From a virus: 36,215 bases of DNA. The stretch covers positions 1 to 36,215 of IMG/VR virus record IMGVR_UViG_3300032304_002419; one strand, given 5' to 3'. Every line of letters begins with the position of its first letter. The first letter of the stretch is position 1. The notes beneath the pieces are model-generated. The model did no database searches. It worked only from the letters and a program-made list of their open reading frames with translations, and had not been told where the DNA came from. Below, in pieces: positions 1 through 7,861 of this stretch. Made by a program: the position numbers and the translations under genes.

Positions 1-120
1 GACCTACTAAGGTCATTATAAAGAAAAGAATATTTATCCAGAATATTTTTTTAACAAGAGGAGAGTATTGAAACATATAAGTTTTAAGTTATGAAACAAA
101 GATAATATAAAAAAAACTAA
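1..120. other. Left-edge intergenic stretch
   Basis: No gene is visible. The first 14 bases form a small hairpin (GACCT, four-base loop, AGGTC), which could be the end of a terminator of a gene outside the window. The rest is A/T-rich sequence without a recognisable signal. Confidence 0.4.
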
Positions 121-474
121 TTACAAAATTTCTTTTAGATTTAATTCTCTTCGTATTGTAATAATCTTTTCTAATTCTTCTTCTGAAAATTTTCGGATTT
201 CTATATCTAATTTATTTCCTAAGTAGTGAGATTTGAGTGTATATTTTATACGATACTTTTCAATAATCTTATTGAAAAAATCAATAGTTAATATTTTAGT
301 ATTATAGTTGTAGTAATCTTCTTTGATGTATTGTGGCATCTTAGAGACATCCCTGATTTTATCAGAGTGATCCAATAGATAATAATATTCACCATCCTTA
401 TCATAAACAATAAATCTATCTTCTGATAAATCGGAGTAATTTGTATAACAAATATCAAAAATGACTTTAATCAT
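121..474 (-). CDS. Unknown 117-aa phage protein
   Basis: I do not recognise this protein. It is 117 residues, acidic and tyrosine-rich in the first half, basic in the second, with a Glu/Lys-rich C-terminal helix. There is no signal peptide, membrane segment or cysteine motif. The ATG lies inside the last codons of the 53-aa zinc-ribbon-like gene just upstream (8-nt overlap), so it is the third gene of a minus-strand operon headed by the gp52-like topoisomerase gene. The coupling suggests the three are co-expressed; function cannot be inferred from the sequence. Stop is TAA. Confidence 0.65.
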   Translation of the reverse strand: MIKVIFDICYTNYSDLSEDRFIVYDKDGEYYYLLDHSDKIRDVSKMPQYIKEDYYNYNTKILTIDFFNKIIEKYRIKYTLKSHYLGNKLDIEIRKFSEEELEKIITIRRELNLKEIL

Positions 475-628
475 TTAATATCTTCTTTATTTTATCTTCC
501 CTATCACACTCCTTACATAAAATCATATTATCTAAAGTATCTTTATATTTGTTACCACAAATTGGACATTTTTTAAAAAATGCAGATACGCTTTCTAATA
601 ATAATTTGTGAAACTCTACTGGTGTCAT
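467..628 (-). CDS. Small zinc-ribbon-like protein, 53 aa
   Basis: This short gene reads MTPVEFHKLLLES at its start and contains CPICG at about residues 21-25 and CKEC at about 38-41, a CxxC...CxxC arrangement typical of a zinc ribbon. Its ATG overlaps the TGA stop of the topoisomerase gene as ATGA, and its last 8 bases overlap the start of the following 117-aa gene. This double overlap supports a real gene in a translationally coupled operon. The first 17 residues form a likely amphipathic helix. A role in nucleic-acid or protein binding is an inference from the Zn motif only. Confidence 0.6.
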   Translation of the reverse strand: MTPVEFHKLLLESVSAFFKKCPICGNKYKDTLDNMILCKECDREDKIKKILND

Positions 629-1965
629 TTGATTTTCTTTTTCAATTCCGAAAGATCCTCTAAATATACATCTTTTGGATCGACCAATTTCAATTTCTCA
701 ATTTCTTCTTTCTTTAACTTGAAATCCTCTTTTAGTTTCTCAAACATTTCTCTAGTTAAAGAGTAAATTGGCATTCTCAAAAGATAATCATAATCACCAT
801 CTATTTTATCCAAACCAAAAGATTCAATCTGATAGATGATTTCACCTTTAAGTTTATTATTGACCTCGACTTTACCATCAAGTATTAATTTGATAAACTT
901 ACCTCTATTACCTAAGACTTTTAAATCATGTTGCATTTTATTCAACATGAAATCCTTTCTCTTCTGATAATATTCTAATCTAAACTGAACGAAGTATCTA
1001 ATGATATCATCAACCCTTTCAAATATCTTTAACTTTCCATTCTCATCTAAAGTGGTAAAGTTTTCAGTTTCAGATTCCTCTAATTTAAGAAGTTTAACCA
1101 ATTTCTCATCATCTAATTTTTCCAAATCAGATCTTGTGAACTTTATAGTGTAATCAATATTATCTTTACAATTATCATCATAAGATACAATATTTTTATT
1201 CTCAACTAGTTTATCTAAAATCTCTTCGTATTTTTCATAAGTAAGTGAAGGTGGAAGTTCAGTTATCTTAATAGTTGATGTATTGATTCTTTGAAACTTA
1301 CCTCTTATAATCCATCTTTTTGGATTTTCAGAATCTTGAATATATTCACCTAAGAAACCATTTAAATGTGGTTTAATTATTGTTATATTCTTTCCTAATA
1401 ATAATTTATGACAAGCTTCAATTATTTCCTTTACATCACGATTTAATATATTAGAAGCAAAACCAACCGCAATGCCCGATCCCCCATTAATTAGAATGGT
1501 TGGTATAATTGGAAGAAAGAAGTACGGTTCTATTTCTTCACCTTCTTCTTCTTTGTAGTTAAGTAAATCAAAATCTTTATAGATTAATTTGAAATAAGGT
1601 GATAACTTAGTTCCAATATAACGAGGTGCGCCGGCTTGTGGAGATCTCAAAGATCCAAATTGACCATCTTCTTCTAAAAGTGGTGCGTTGTTTTTGAACT
1701 TTTGAGCTAGATTGATTATAGATGAATCGAGACTAGCGTTTCCGTGATGATAGAAACAATCAGAAGCAACTTTTCCAGATAGTTGAAATATTTTCAAATG
1801 TTTCTCAGTGCCGGTTTTCCATATTTGTGAAGAAACATGAATTATTTTCCTATGACTTGGTTTAAATCCATCTATACAAGAGGCAATTGCTCGACTTTCA
1901 ATTGTATAAAAGGCAAACTCTTTATATTCTTCTGAGAGAAACTGAGTAATTGTTTTTTGTTGCAT
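625..1965 (-). CDS. Type II DNA topoisomerase, gp52-like (GyrA/ParC-type) subunit
   Basis: DNA breakage-reunion subunit of a T4-type topoisomerase II, equivalent to T4 gp52. The 446-aa length matches T4 gp52 (about 440 aa) rather than the much longer bacterial GyrA. Visible signatures are DGFKPSHRK (residues 32-40), the YHHG motif (72-75) and GAPRYIGTKL, in which Tyr116 is the expected catalytic tyrosine that forms the 5'-phosphotyrosine link. GyrA-type beta-pinwheel repeats are absent, as in T4. The partner ATPase/TOPRIM subunit is encoded at 11.3-15.1 kb, separated from this gene by about 9 kb. The ATG is preceded by CATATATAA a few bases upstream, similar to other gene starts here. Identification is confident. 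Confidence 0.93.
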   Translation of the reverse strand: MQQKTITQFLSEEYKEFAFYTIESRAIASCIDGFKPSHRKIIHVSSQIWKTGTEKHLKIFQLSGKVASDCFYHHGNASLDSSIINLAQKFKNNAPLLEEDGQFGSLRSPQAGAPRYIGTKLSPYFKLIYKDFDLLNYKEEEGEEIEPYFFLPIIPTILINGGSGIAVGFASNILNRDVKEIIEACHKLLLGKNITIIKPHLNGFLGEYIQDSENPKRWIIRGKFQRINTSTIKITELPPSLTYEKYEEILDKLVENKNIVSYDDNCKDNIDYTIKFTRSDLEKLDDEKLVKLLKLEESETENFTTLDENGKLKIFERVDDIIRYFVQFRLEYYQKRKDFMLNKMQHDLKVLGNRGKFIKLILDGKVEVNNKLKGEIIYQIESFGLDKIDGDYDYLLRMPIYSLTREMFEKLKEDFKLKKEEIEKLKLVDPKDVYLEDLSELKKKIK

Positions 1966-1967
1966 AT

Positions 1968-1985
1968 AATTTATATATGGTAGAA
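1968..1985 (-). promoter_or_regulatory. Putative promoter of the gp52 operon
   Basis: On the minus strand the sequence is TTCTACCATATATAA, 5 bases before the ATG of the topoisomerase gene. It matches the element before nusG (5871-5893) over 15 bases with one difference. The very short distance to the start codon would give a leaderless or nearly leaderless message if it is a -10 element. Confidence 0.5.
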
Positions 1986-1999
1986 ACTATTTGTTGGGA

Positions 2000-2974
2000 A
2001 TGAAATACTTAATGAATTTTAATGAATCATATAGTAGGGATAAAATAAAGAAGTATCAAATTTTAGATTTTCGTGAAAATAGAGGAAATTTTGAATATTA
2101 TTTTTAGACAGAAGATTATTTATATCAAATTCTGATATGTAAATATCAAGGATCTGATGGATATTATTCTATTGGGTTTAAAGCTAAAAGACCTGATGAG
2201 CATTTTTACACAACTGATTTAATAACTAATCAAAATGTGTTTAAGGTTATGTCTTCAAGAAGTTTAAAGTCAAAAAAGACCTGTCTCCAAAGATATGGTG
2301 TTGACAACCCACAAAAATCTAATAAAGTGAGGGAAAAATCGAAAATTACAAATATTAAAAAATATGGTTTTGAACATCACTTGAAAAGTGAAGGTGGTAA
2401 ATTAAAAGTTAAAAATTCAGTTCAAGATAAATATGGTGTTGATAATATTTCAAAGTTAGAATCGGTAAAATCGAAAAAAAATTCTAAATCACAATCTAAA
2501 ACAAAAATTGAAAAAGAACTAATTAGAGAAAGATATGAAAAAACTTGTTTGGAAAGATATGGTGTTACTCACCTTAGTAAGGATTCAGATTTTTTAGAAA
2601 AACTTCTCAAAAACTCATTCTCATATAAATCTTATAGATTACCAAGCGGTAAGATAATATCAATTCAGGGATATGAACCTAAAGCTATGGACTATCTGTT
2701 AGTAAATTATGATGAATCCGATTTAATTACCAAAAATCTAGATATTGAAAGTTTAGTGGGAAAATTCAATTACAGTGGTGATGATATGAGGGAACATCGA
2801 TATTATCCAGACATTTACATAAAATCTGAAAATAGGATAATTGAAGTTAAAAGTGATTTCACTTATGAACTTGATATTGAAAGAAATATTAAGAAGAGAA
2901 TATCTGTAGTTGAAAAGAATATTAATTTTAACTTCTTGATAATTTATACTAACGGAATTATTAAAGAATTATAA
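2000..2974 (+). pseudogene. PD-(D/E)XK-like homing-type endonuclease with in-frame amber codon
   Basis: One open frame runs from ATG 2000 to TAA 2974 (324 codons) except for a single TAG at 2105-2107 (codon 36). The body has repeated CLxRYGVDN/KYGF units (residues about 90-200), known from phage endonuclease-like proteins, and a C-terminal RYYPDIYIKSENRIIEVKS segment that fits a PD-(D/E)XK nuclease core (Asp, then Glu-Val-Lys). The N-terminus, MKYLMNFNES, resembles the recurring capsid-targeting-like starts in this window. Either the amber codon is a recent nonsense mutation, or it is read through, or translation restarts downstream (for example ATG 2249). The uninterrupted frame on both sides argues for one gene. 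The DNA-binding role of the RYG repeats is inferred. Confidence 0.6.
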
Positions 2975-2986
2975 ATCTTAAAATAT

Positions 2987-3448
2987 CTAAGAGTTAGTTT
3001 TTTGAGTCATTTCCTGTTCTAATTCCTCAGGAGTCAATAATCCTCTCTTAAACTTCTTGTATCTTTCTTGATATCTTACTTTGACTCTATCTGAAATTGG
3101 AACTGGTTCGCCATCGTCATTTATTTTTACAAAAACTACCACAGTCGAACAAACTAATTGTTGTTTACCTGTTTCTACATTATGTTTTCTGGCTTCTAAT
3201 TTAAGTGTGATAGAAGTATTTCCGAATTTAACTACATCACCGTATATCTTAATTAGGTTACCAATCTTTACAGTTTTTTCAAAAACTACTTCTTCAAATT
3301 TCTTGGTGACAAGTTTAGGTGAGTCACAGAGTTGAGAAGCGTAAGCTGCTGCACTTAAATCCAACCATGAAAGCATGGTTCCACCGAAGAGATTTTCGTT
3401 TGCACCCATGTCGGATGATATTACGGTTTTAGTTGTTATCAGTTCCAT
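2987..3448 (-). CDS. Acyl-CoA thioesterase, hotdog fold (YciA/BACH-like)
   Basis: A 153-aa single hotdog domain. The segment NLFGGTMLSWLDLSAAAYAS (residues about 19-38) is the conserved N-terminal region of the acyl-CoA hydrolase family, where GGxxLxWxD places the catalytic Asp on the long helix. The later VVFVKINDDGEPVPI strand is also typical. The family hydrolyses fatty acyl-CoA thioesters in the cytosol. It is the last gene of the NusG-led minus operon and overlaps the gene before it by 20 nt. A metabolic thioesterase is unusual in a phage; it may remodel host lipid or CoA pools, which is inference. Stop is TAG followed two codons later by TAA. Confidence 0.85.
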   Translation of the reverse strand: MELITTKTVISSDMGANENLFGGTMLSWLDLSAAAYASQLCDSPKLVTKKFEEVVFEKTVKIGNLIKIYGDVVKFGNTSITLKLEARKHNVETGKQQLVCSTVVVFVKINDDGEPVPISDRVKVRYQERYKKFKRGLLTPEELEQEMTQKTNS

Positions 3449-3911
3449 TTGTTAAATATTCTATTTTTTTATCACGAATTGTTTGTGGGTCTATTATTTC
3501 TTTATATCTAATAAACCAAGATGGTTTCAAAGTTTTTAAATCAACATACTGAATAACAGAATAAAGAATTAAGACTGATAACCTCCCCTTCTCAACTAAG
3601 AAATCCTTTAATGAATCAAGAGATTGAAATTCAGCTGCATCACAAGCATAAGTTTGAGTTACTAAATCTTTACCATTAAGTGATATAGTTTGAAAACTTG
3701 GGAATTTTGTTACAAACGAAACATTTAGAATAGTAGGCACCAAATCATCAAACCAAACCTCTGGTGTCACAGTTGCTAACATTACATTATTATTGTTTTC
3801 ATTACCCATTCTATGACAATTCTCATGTAGAATGAATAGGGCAGATAAATCAATCGAATCTATTTTATATAATGTTATTTGTTCTGATTTAATTTCTTTC
3901 CATTTATTCAT
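3429..3911 (-). CDS. Unknown 160-aa protein in NusG operon
   Basis: No family recognised. The protein is soluble, without signal peptide or membrane helix. A segment around residues 30-45 (HENCHRMGNENNNN) is rich in His, Cys and Asn and precedes alternating hydrophobic strands, suggesting a compact alpha/beta fold. It starts 2 bases after the dCMP deaminase stop and its 3' end overlaps the thioesterase start by 20 nt, so it is translationally coupled to both. No function is proposed. Confidence 0.65.
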   Translation of the reverse strand: MNKWKEIKSEQITLYKIDSIDLSALFILHENCHRMGNENNNNVMLATVTPEVWFDDLVPTILNVSFVTKFPSFQTISLNGKDLVTQTYACDAAEFQSLDSLKDFLVEKGRLSVLILYSVIQYVDLKTLKPSWFIRYKEIIDPQTIRDKKIEYLTNGTDNN

Positions 3912-3913
3912 AA

Positions 3914-4330
3914 TTATATTTCTATTTTATCCACTTTAATTCCGGATGACCTTAGAAATTCTATACCATCCATATCTTTATAGTCTTCTATATACACCAT
4001 CCTTTTTATTCCAGATTGTAGTATAAGTTTTGAACAATCTTTACAAGGTGAATGTGTTTGATAAATAGTAGCACCATCACAAGATTGTCCATGTTTAGCA
4101 CATTTCAAAATGGCATTGGCCTCACCATGTATTACATACCAATGAGTCACCCATTCATCTGTCTCACAAGAATTATCCCATCCAGAAGGAGACCCATTGA
4201 ACCCATCTGAAATTATCATTCCATTTTTAACAATCAGTGCTCCTACTTTCTTTCTATCACAATATGATAGATTAGACCATTCTTTTGCCATTTTAAGATA
4301 AACGACATCATACCTATTTTGTTTATCCAT
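3914..4330 (-). CDS. dCMP (deoxycytidylate) deaminase
   Basis: Zinc-dependent cytidine/deoxycytidylate deaminase of the ComEB/T4 Cd type, converting dCMP to dUMP for thymidylate synthesis. The 138-aa protein has the HxE motif (HGEANAI, His68 and catalytic Glu70) and the PCxxC motif (SPCKDC, Cys96 and Cys99) that together bind the zinc. The N-terminal YLKMAKEWSNLSYCDRKKVG is the usual substrate-side segment of this family. It overlaps the preceding 61-aa gene by 8 nt. Phages carry this enzyme to raise dTTP supply. Identification is confident; allosteric control by dCTP is known for T4 Cd but cannot be judged here. Confidence 0.93.
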   Translation of the reverse strand: MDKQNRYDVVYLKMAKEWSNLSYCDRKKVGALIVKNGMIISDGFNGSPSGWDNSCETDEWVTHWYVIHGEANAILKCAKHGQSCDGATIYQTHSPCKDCSKLILQSGIKRMVYIEDYKDMDGIEFLRSSGIKVDKIEI

Positions 4331-4508
4331 TTTTAATTCTATTTAATATTAATTTAATTTTTTCTATCCTTTTGACATTTTTAAATAAACTATCTAACGA
4401 TGATCCAAATTTTGGACTAGTTATAAAAAAGTTAGCACCACCTCTCAAAGAGGAATTATGTATATGATTAGAAGATTCTAATATCTTTTGAATTAAATCT
4501 TTACTCAT
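4323..4508 (-). CDS. Unknown 61-aa protein with RGGANFFITSPKF segment
   Basis: Short protein overlapping the HNH gene before it and the deaminase gene after it by 8 nt each, which supports translation. It carries SSLRGGANFFITSPKFGSSL in the middle and a basic C-terminus (KRIEKIKLILNRIKNG). The central segment reminds me of the RGxxNxxxxSP strand of some phage capsid proteins, but the match is short and I would not assign a function from it. It could be a gene remnant retained in the operon or a small genuine phage protein. Confidence 0.5.
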   Translation of the reverse strand: MSKDLIQKILESSNHIHNSSLRGGANFFITSPKFGSSLDSLFKNVKRIEKIKLILNRIKNG

Positions 4509-5262
4509 TATCTATTGACCAGTACTGTGGTAAGTATTTACAATCATTATTATTGATAAAATGTTTTCTCCAGTCTTTGATGAATGTATCTAAATCTTGG
4601 ATACTACTAACTACAATTTCACCATGTGTTCTGTTATAGACTCTCACTGAAATATTCAGAATCGATTGTAGTCTTTTTTTTGTTACTTTCTTCCAAGAAT
4701 AATAACTCCTCAACTCCTTCTTCATTGATTGAATTTTACTAATTGGTATTTTACCAACTCCAGAGCTTAATAAACAACGTACTATCTTTCTAATCCGAAA
4801 TAATTCACTGTTATCAATTAACTCACCATTTATAGGAGCATCATATATTTTTGCAAGTTCATTTTTATACTGGAAGGCAGATTCCTCATATTTCTCATGA
4901 CAATCTGCACAAACTGAAAGAACATCGTGAAAGTTGTGAGATTTTTTCTCAAGTGTGAAGTATTTCCGGTAGCAGATAGGAACCACATGATGTCGAGTTA
5001 GAAACTCTTCTGATCCACACACAACACACAAATTAGCCATCTCACTCAATCCATAACCTTTATTATGGTTTCCAAGTCCATTAGGTTCGAAATTCAATTT
5101 GATAGTAAGTGGATCGAGGTTAACTATTTGAGCTAAATCTCTTTTTAAATACCAATTGGCTTTTTTGCTTTCACAACGGAACATAAGATGCCCTTCTGGT
5201 GAAAGCACTTGACAATTACCATAAATCTTTCTATCTTTAGTAACTGTATTAAGTAAACCCAT
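4501..5262 (-). CDS. HNH endonuclease-domain protein
   Basis: A 253-aa protein with an HNH motif in the middle: CVVCG (residues about 79-83) as the first Zn pair, RHHVVP (about 90-95) as the catalytic His-His, and CADCHEKYE (about 118-126) as the second Zn pair and final His. A roughly 75-residue N-terminal region precedes the motif, and a basic region of about 125 residues follows it. It starts 1 base after the NusG stop. It may be a free-standing homing endonuclease or a phage HNH nuclease with a processing role; its tight integration into the operon favours a resident gene. Residue positions are approximate. Confidence 0.8.
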   Translation of the reverse strand: MGLLNTVTKDRKIYGNCQVLSPEGHLMFRCESKKANWYLKRDLAQIVNLDPLTIKLNFEPNGLGNHNKGYGLSEMANLCVVCGSEEFLTRHHVVPICYRKYFTLEKKSHNFHDVLSVCADCHEKYEESAFQYKNELAKIYDAPINGELIDNSELFRIRKIVRCLLSSGVGKIPISKIQSMKKELRSYYSWKKVTKKRLQSILNISVRVYNRTHGEIVVSSIQDLDTFIKDWRKHFINNNDCKYLPQYWSIDNE

Positions 5263-5263
5263 A

Positions 5264-5842
5264 TTAGATTTTCTTGATTTGTGACATTGTTAGGTCAACA
5301 TCGGTAGCTCTACCGAAAATAGCAACTTCTAATTTCACTCTTTCCCTATCTGTATCTAATTTAGTGATTTTACCTTTGAAGGATGAAAATGGACCATCAA
5401 TAACTTCAACCATCTCATTTAGTGTAAAGATATTACTTAAATCTAACTTATCAGTTACTTCTTGTTCAACTAAAATCTTTTTAACTTCGTAATCTTTCAT
5501 TGGTGAAATATCACCTGAACGAGTTCTAACAAAACCAGCAGCACCGTTTATACTTTTCAAAATAGTAGCGATTTCTCCTTTGGCACAAGTTTCGATAAAG
5601 ATGTAACCTGGATAAACAATTTTCTCTTTGAAAACCTTTTTACCATTTTTAAGATCAACTGTTTTTTCAGTTGGAATAATTGTTCTTCCGAACTTTTCAG
5701 TTAGATTAGAAAACTTAACTTCATTTTGAAGTTTCTCAAGAACTGATCTTTCTTTGTTATTTTGAACACGAACTGCATACCAGTTCATAGTTTCAGTGCC
5801 TCTAATAACTGGCACTTCCTCTTTTTTTGTTTTTGTAGCCAT
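5264..5842 (-). CDS. nusG: NusG-family transcription elongation/antitermination factor
   Basis: 192-aa NusG homologue. The NGN domain starts at WYAVRVQNNKERSVLEKL (residues 21-38), contains PGYIFIE (78-84), and is followed by a KOW domain with MVEVIDGPFSSFKGKI (144-159) and a DLTMSQIKKI C-terminus. NusG binds the beta' clamp helices of RNA polymerase through NGN, while the KOW domain contacts Rho, NusE or ribosomes. A phage copy is expected to redirect host RNA polymerase, for instance as an antiterminator of the RfaH type; that role is inference. It heads the operon running to the thioesterase. A TTCTACCGTATATAAG element lies about 35 bp upstream and closely matches the one before the gp52 gene. 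Confidence 0.92.
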   Translation of the reverse strand: MATKTKKEEVPVIRGTETMNWYAVRVQNNKERSVLEKLQNEVKFSNLTEKFGRTIIPTEKTVDLKNGKKVFKEKIVYPGYIFIETCAKGEIATILKSINGAAGFVRTRSGDISPMKDYEVKKILVEQEVTDKLDLSNIFTLNEMVEVIDGPFSSFKGKITKLDTDRERVKLEVAIFGRATDVDLTMSQIKKI

Positions 5843-5870
5843 AGTTTAATTTATTAATTTATTTAATTTT

Positions 5871-5893
5871 TCATTTCTTATATACGGTAGAAG
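5871..5893 (-). promoter_or_regulatory. Putative promoter of the NusG operon
   Basis: Read on the minus strand this is TTCTACCGTATATAAG followed by an A/T-rich leader to the nusG ATG. The same string with one change (TTCTACCATATATAA) lies before the gp52 gene at 1971-1985. The shared TTCTACC part outside the TATA core makes chance less likely. Its role as a promoter is inferred. Confidence 0.5.
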
Positions 5894-5901
5894 TTTTTTG
5901 T

Positions 5902-6069
5902 TTAGTTCTTCACCCCATTTAAGTCTTGAACGAATTCTCTTGAAACCTTCATTCTGAATTCAAAGAGTATCCCCTCTTTATTTCTCCAAATAACCATAAT
6001 TTTAGGAGACATAGTAATACCATCAACTAAAAAATGACCGTATATTTCTTCTATATCACTCTTTTCCAT
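5902..6069 (-). CDS. Unknown 55-aa protein
   Basis: Small gene at the end of the RNase H operon: begins MEKSDIEEIYGHFLVDG and ends FVQDLNGVKN. Its ATG overlaps the 3' end of the 137-aa gene by 14 nt, the same style of overlap as the other genes of this operon, which supports it. It is a small alpha/beta protein with alternating hydrophobic residues (ITMSPKIMVIWRNKEG). No family recognised. Confidence 0.55.
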   Translation of the reverse strand: MEKSDIEEIYGHFLVDGITMSPKIMVIWRNKEGILFEFRMKVSREFVQDLNGVKN

Positions 6070-6469
6070 CCTTTTCTTTCTTTTTATAGTACTTTAATTC
6101 ATCATTTACAATATCTGAATAATGTTCTACTAAATAAACTAAATCATCTTCCTTATTCAAATTTAGCTTCTTCATTAGAAGCTTGAAATCTTTATCTTCT
6201 ATATCTGTTTTGGAAAACTTAGGTGATTTACTCCAAAACCATTGTGGATAGGGCTTACCTTTCATATGATGAAACCACATATCCATTACAATTGATTTAT
6301 CTACATCTTTAAGATTAAGGCAAAGAGCGTGTTGAGGAAACTTTTTACTAAAGAAACGATTGAAAATAAAAACAAATTGTTCTTTTTGTTCAGTTGTGAC
6401 AAATTTCCAATTTTCTCTATCTTTGAAAATCACATTGGATAGTGCCAAAATGTTATTCTCTATTACCAT
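6056..6469 (-). CDS. Unknown 137-aa protein, possible gp62-like clamp-loader small subunit
   Basis: Second-last gene of the RNase H operon. The stretch QFVFIFNRFFSKKFPQHAL (residues about 31-49) followed by MDMWFHHMKGKPYPQWFWS resembles, from memory, the FxxNRxLSYFxD...LDFLxxxxRxxxRFSKW layout of the small clamp-loader subunit (gp62 type) of marine T4-like phages. The C-terminus is rich in lysine and glutamate with an EDDLVYLVEHYSDIV helix. The resemblance is by pattern only. Neighbouring rnh supports a replication role, but T4 gp33- or gp59-type functions sit near rnh as well and are alternatives. Overlaps the gene before it by 17 nt. Confidence 0.6.
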   Translation of the reverse strand: MVIENNILALSNVIFKDRENWKFVTTEQKEQFVFIFNRFFSKKFPQHALCLNLKDVDKSIVMDMWFHHMKGKPYPQWFWSKSPKFSKTDIEDKDFKLLMKKLNLNKEDDLVYLVEHYSDIVNDELKYYKKKEKDGKE

Positions 6470-6857
6470 TATCTAATATTTTATTGATCTTAAAATCTCT
6501 TGAAAGTGTCGGATCTAAGTGTGTAATAAATTCTATTCCAAAAATTTGAATAAGTTCATCAGTAGATAAAAAAACATCAAAAGATTCCGGATCAAAAATA
6601 TTACCATTCTGAAGCAAATACTCTTTCCTACCTGTTAAAAGATTGAAGTATTCTTTTTTTATCTCAATTTTGAAAAAATCCATTTTAGATACTTTTTCCT
6701 TAAAATCTAAAATCTCTAATGATATATCCTCTTTTTGATGTTTGAGATAATGAAAATAATGACAACATAAAAACTTAAAATAAGTATTCTTAATATTCAA
6801 ATGTTTATCAACTAGAGGCGTCCACTTATCAATAACTAATTTATCAAATCCTGCCAT
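6453..6857 (-). CDS. Unknown 134-aa protein downstream of RNase H
   Basis: No family recognised. It is mostly helical, with aromatic-rich CCHYFHYLKHQ around residues 31-41 and an acidic C-terminal half. It overlaps the RNase H gene by 14 nt and the next gene by 17 nt, so it is translated in a coupled operon with a replication nuclease. In T4, rnh is flanked by dsbA, 33 and 59; this position suggests a replication or late-transcription accessory role, but the sequence itself does not show it. Confidence 0.6.
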   Translation of the reverse strand: MAGFDKLVIDKWTPLVDKHLNIKNTYFKFLCCHYFHYLKHQKEDISLEILDFKEKVSKMDFFKIEIKKEYFNLLTGRKEYLLQNGNIFDPESFDVFLSTDELIQIFGIEFITHLDPTLSRDFKINKILDNGNRE

Positions 6858-7812
6858 AAACCACTTTCATTTTATCTACTATTTCTTGTGGTAAAGACTC
6901 TAATCTCAAATCAACTAAAACCATATTTTCTTTAATTCTGGTTACTATTCTTGTAATATTAGATTTGGAAACTTTTTTCTTATCACAAATTATATCAGCA
7001 ATATTCTCAAATAAATCTGGATCACCAAGTGATGGATCACCAAACTCAGTATGATACTCTTCAAAAATACTTAAAGCACCCTTACTTCCAATGCCTCTGG
7101 TTTTACCATTTTTAGTTATTTGGAATACAGATTGAATATTATCACTCACGTCACCAGAAATAACTTTAATGATTAAAGATTGTAAAGAATCTATCTCATT
7201 TATTTGATATTTATTAATAAATCGATTGAATAATCTCAAGAAATCTGAGTTATCATTCAAATTAAATATATCATCATTCGGAATTTTATTTACCTTATCA
7301 ACAAATAATTGATAATTACTTGGTAAGAATAACTTTTCTTGATTATACATTTCATTAGTCATAAAATTAATCCAAAGAGGATCTAAACTAAATGATAGTA
7401 ATTGTTTGATATCATGATCGTTAGATATAATAACATTTGATTGTGACTTCTTATTAGATTCAGAAATGATTAAAGATATCCAATCATCTCCTTCAATACC
7501 AGGAGCTTCAAGTACTCTAATACCTTTTACATTAGATTTGAAGTCTTCATAAGTTTTATAAACAAAAGACCAATCAATATCAGAGTCTTTCTTTCGGTGT
7601 GACTTGTAGTCACCTAAGAGTTGTTTTCTCCAGGATTTCTCTTTAGAGTCTGATACTAAATAAACATTAGTAAAAGGATACCACTTTTTGTAGTTGGATA
7701 TGGTATTTTCAAGTGAATTGTAAAGAGCACCAAATAGAAGATTGTTTTTATGTAAAGTAAAAACTAATCTAGATAAAACGTAATTTCCATCGATTATTAA
7801 ATTTAATTGCAT
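6844..7812 (-). CDS. rnh: T4 RNase H-like 5'-3' exonuclease (FEN family)
   Basis: 322-aa flap-endonuclease-type nuclease that removes RNA primers during lagging-strand synthesis. Metal-binding acidic residues are visible in order: Asp8 in LIIDGNYVL, Asp55 with the arch residues SWRKQLLGDYKSHRKK (about 60-75), Glu107-Asp109-Asp110 in IEGDDWI, and Asp132/Asp134 in ISNDHDIKQL. The helix-3-turn-helix DNA-binding segment SGDVSDNIQSV...GIGSKGA follows. Length agrees with T4 RNase H (305 aa). It heads a minus operon of four overlapping genes and diverges from the 518-aa gene at 7.9 kb. Confidence 0.92.
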   Translation of the reverse strand: MQLNLIIDGNYVLSRLVFTLHKNNLLFGALYNSLENTISNYKKWYPFTNVYLVSDSKEKSWRKQLLGDYKSHRKKDSDIDWSFVYKTYEDFKSNVKGIRVLEAPGIEGDDWISLIISESNKKSQSNVIISNDHDIKQLLSFSLDPLWINFMTNEMYNQEKLFLPSNYQLFVDKVNKIPNDDIFNLNDNSDFLRLFNRFINKYQINEIDSLQSLIIKVISGDVSDNIQSVFQITKNGKTRGIGSKGALSIFEEYHTEFGDPSLGDPDLFENIADIICDKKKVSKSNITRIVTRIKENMVLVDLRLESLPQEIVDKMKVVYGRI

Positions 7813-7861
7813 TTAAAATATAACTCATTTTTTACTTATACTCATTTTGATAACTTTAGTT

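Noticed and set aside
3081-3335. Plus-strand open frame inside the thioesterase gene, and similar frames inside nusG, uvsE, dnaK, gyrB-like and other genes
   Set aside because: They lie antisense to genes with clear protein families, have low-complexity translations and no start signals.
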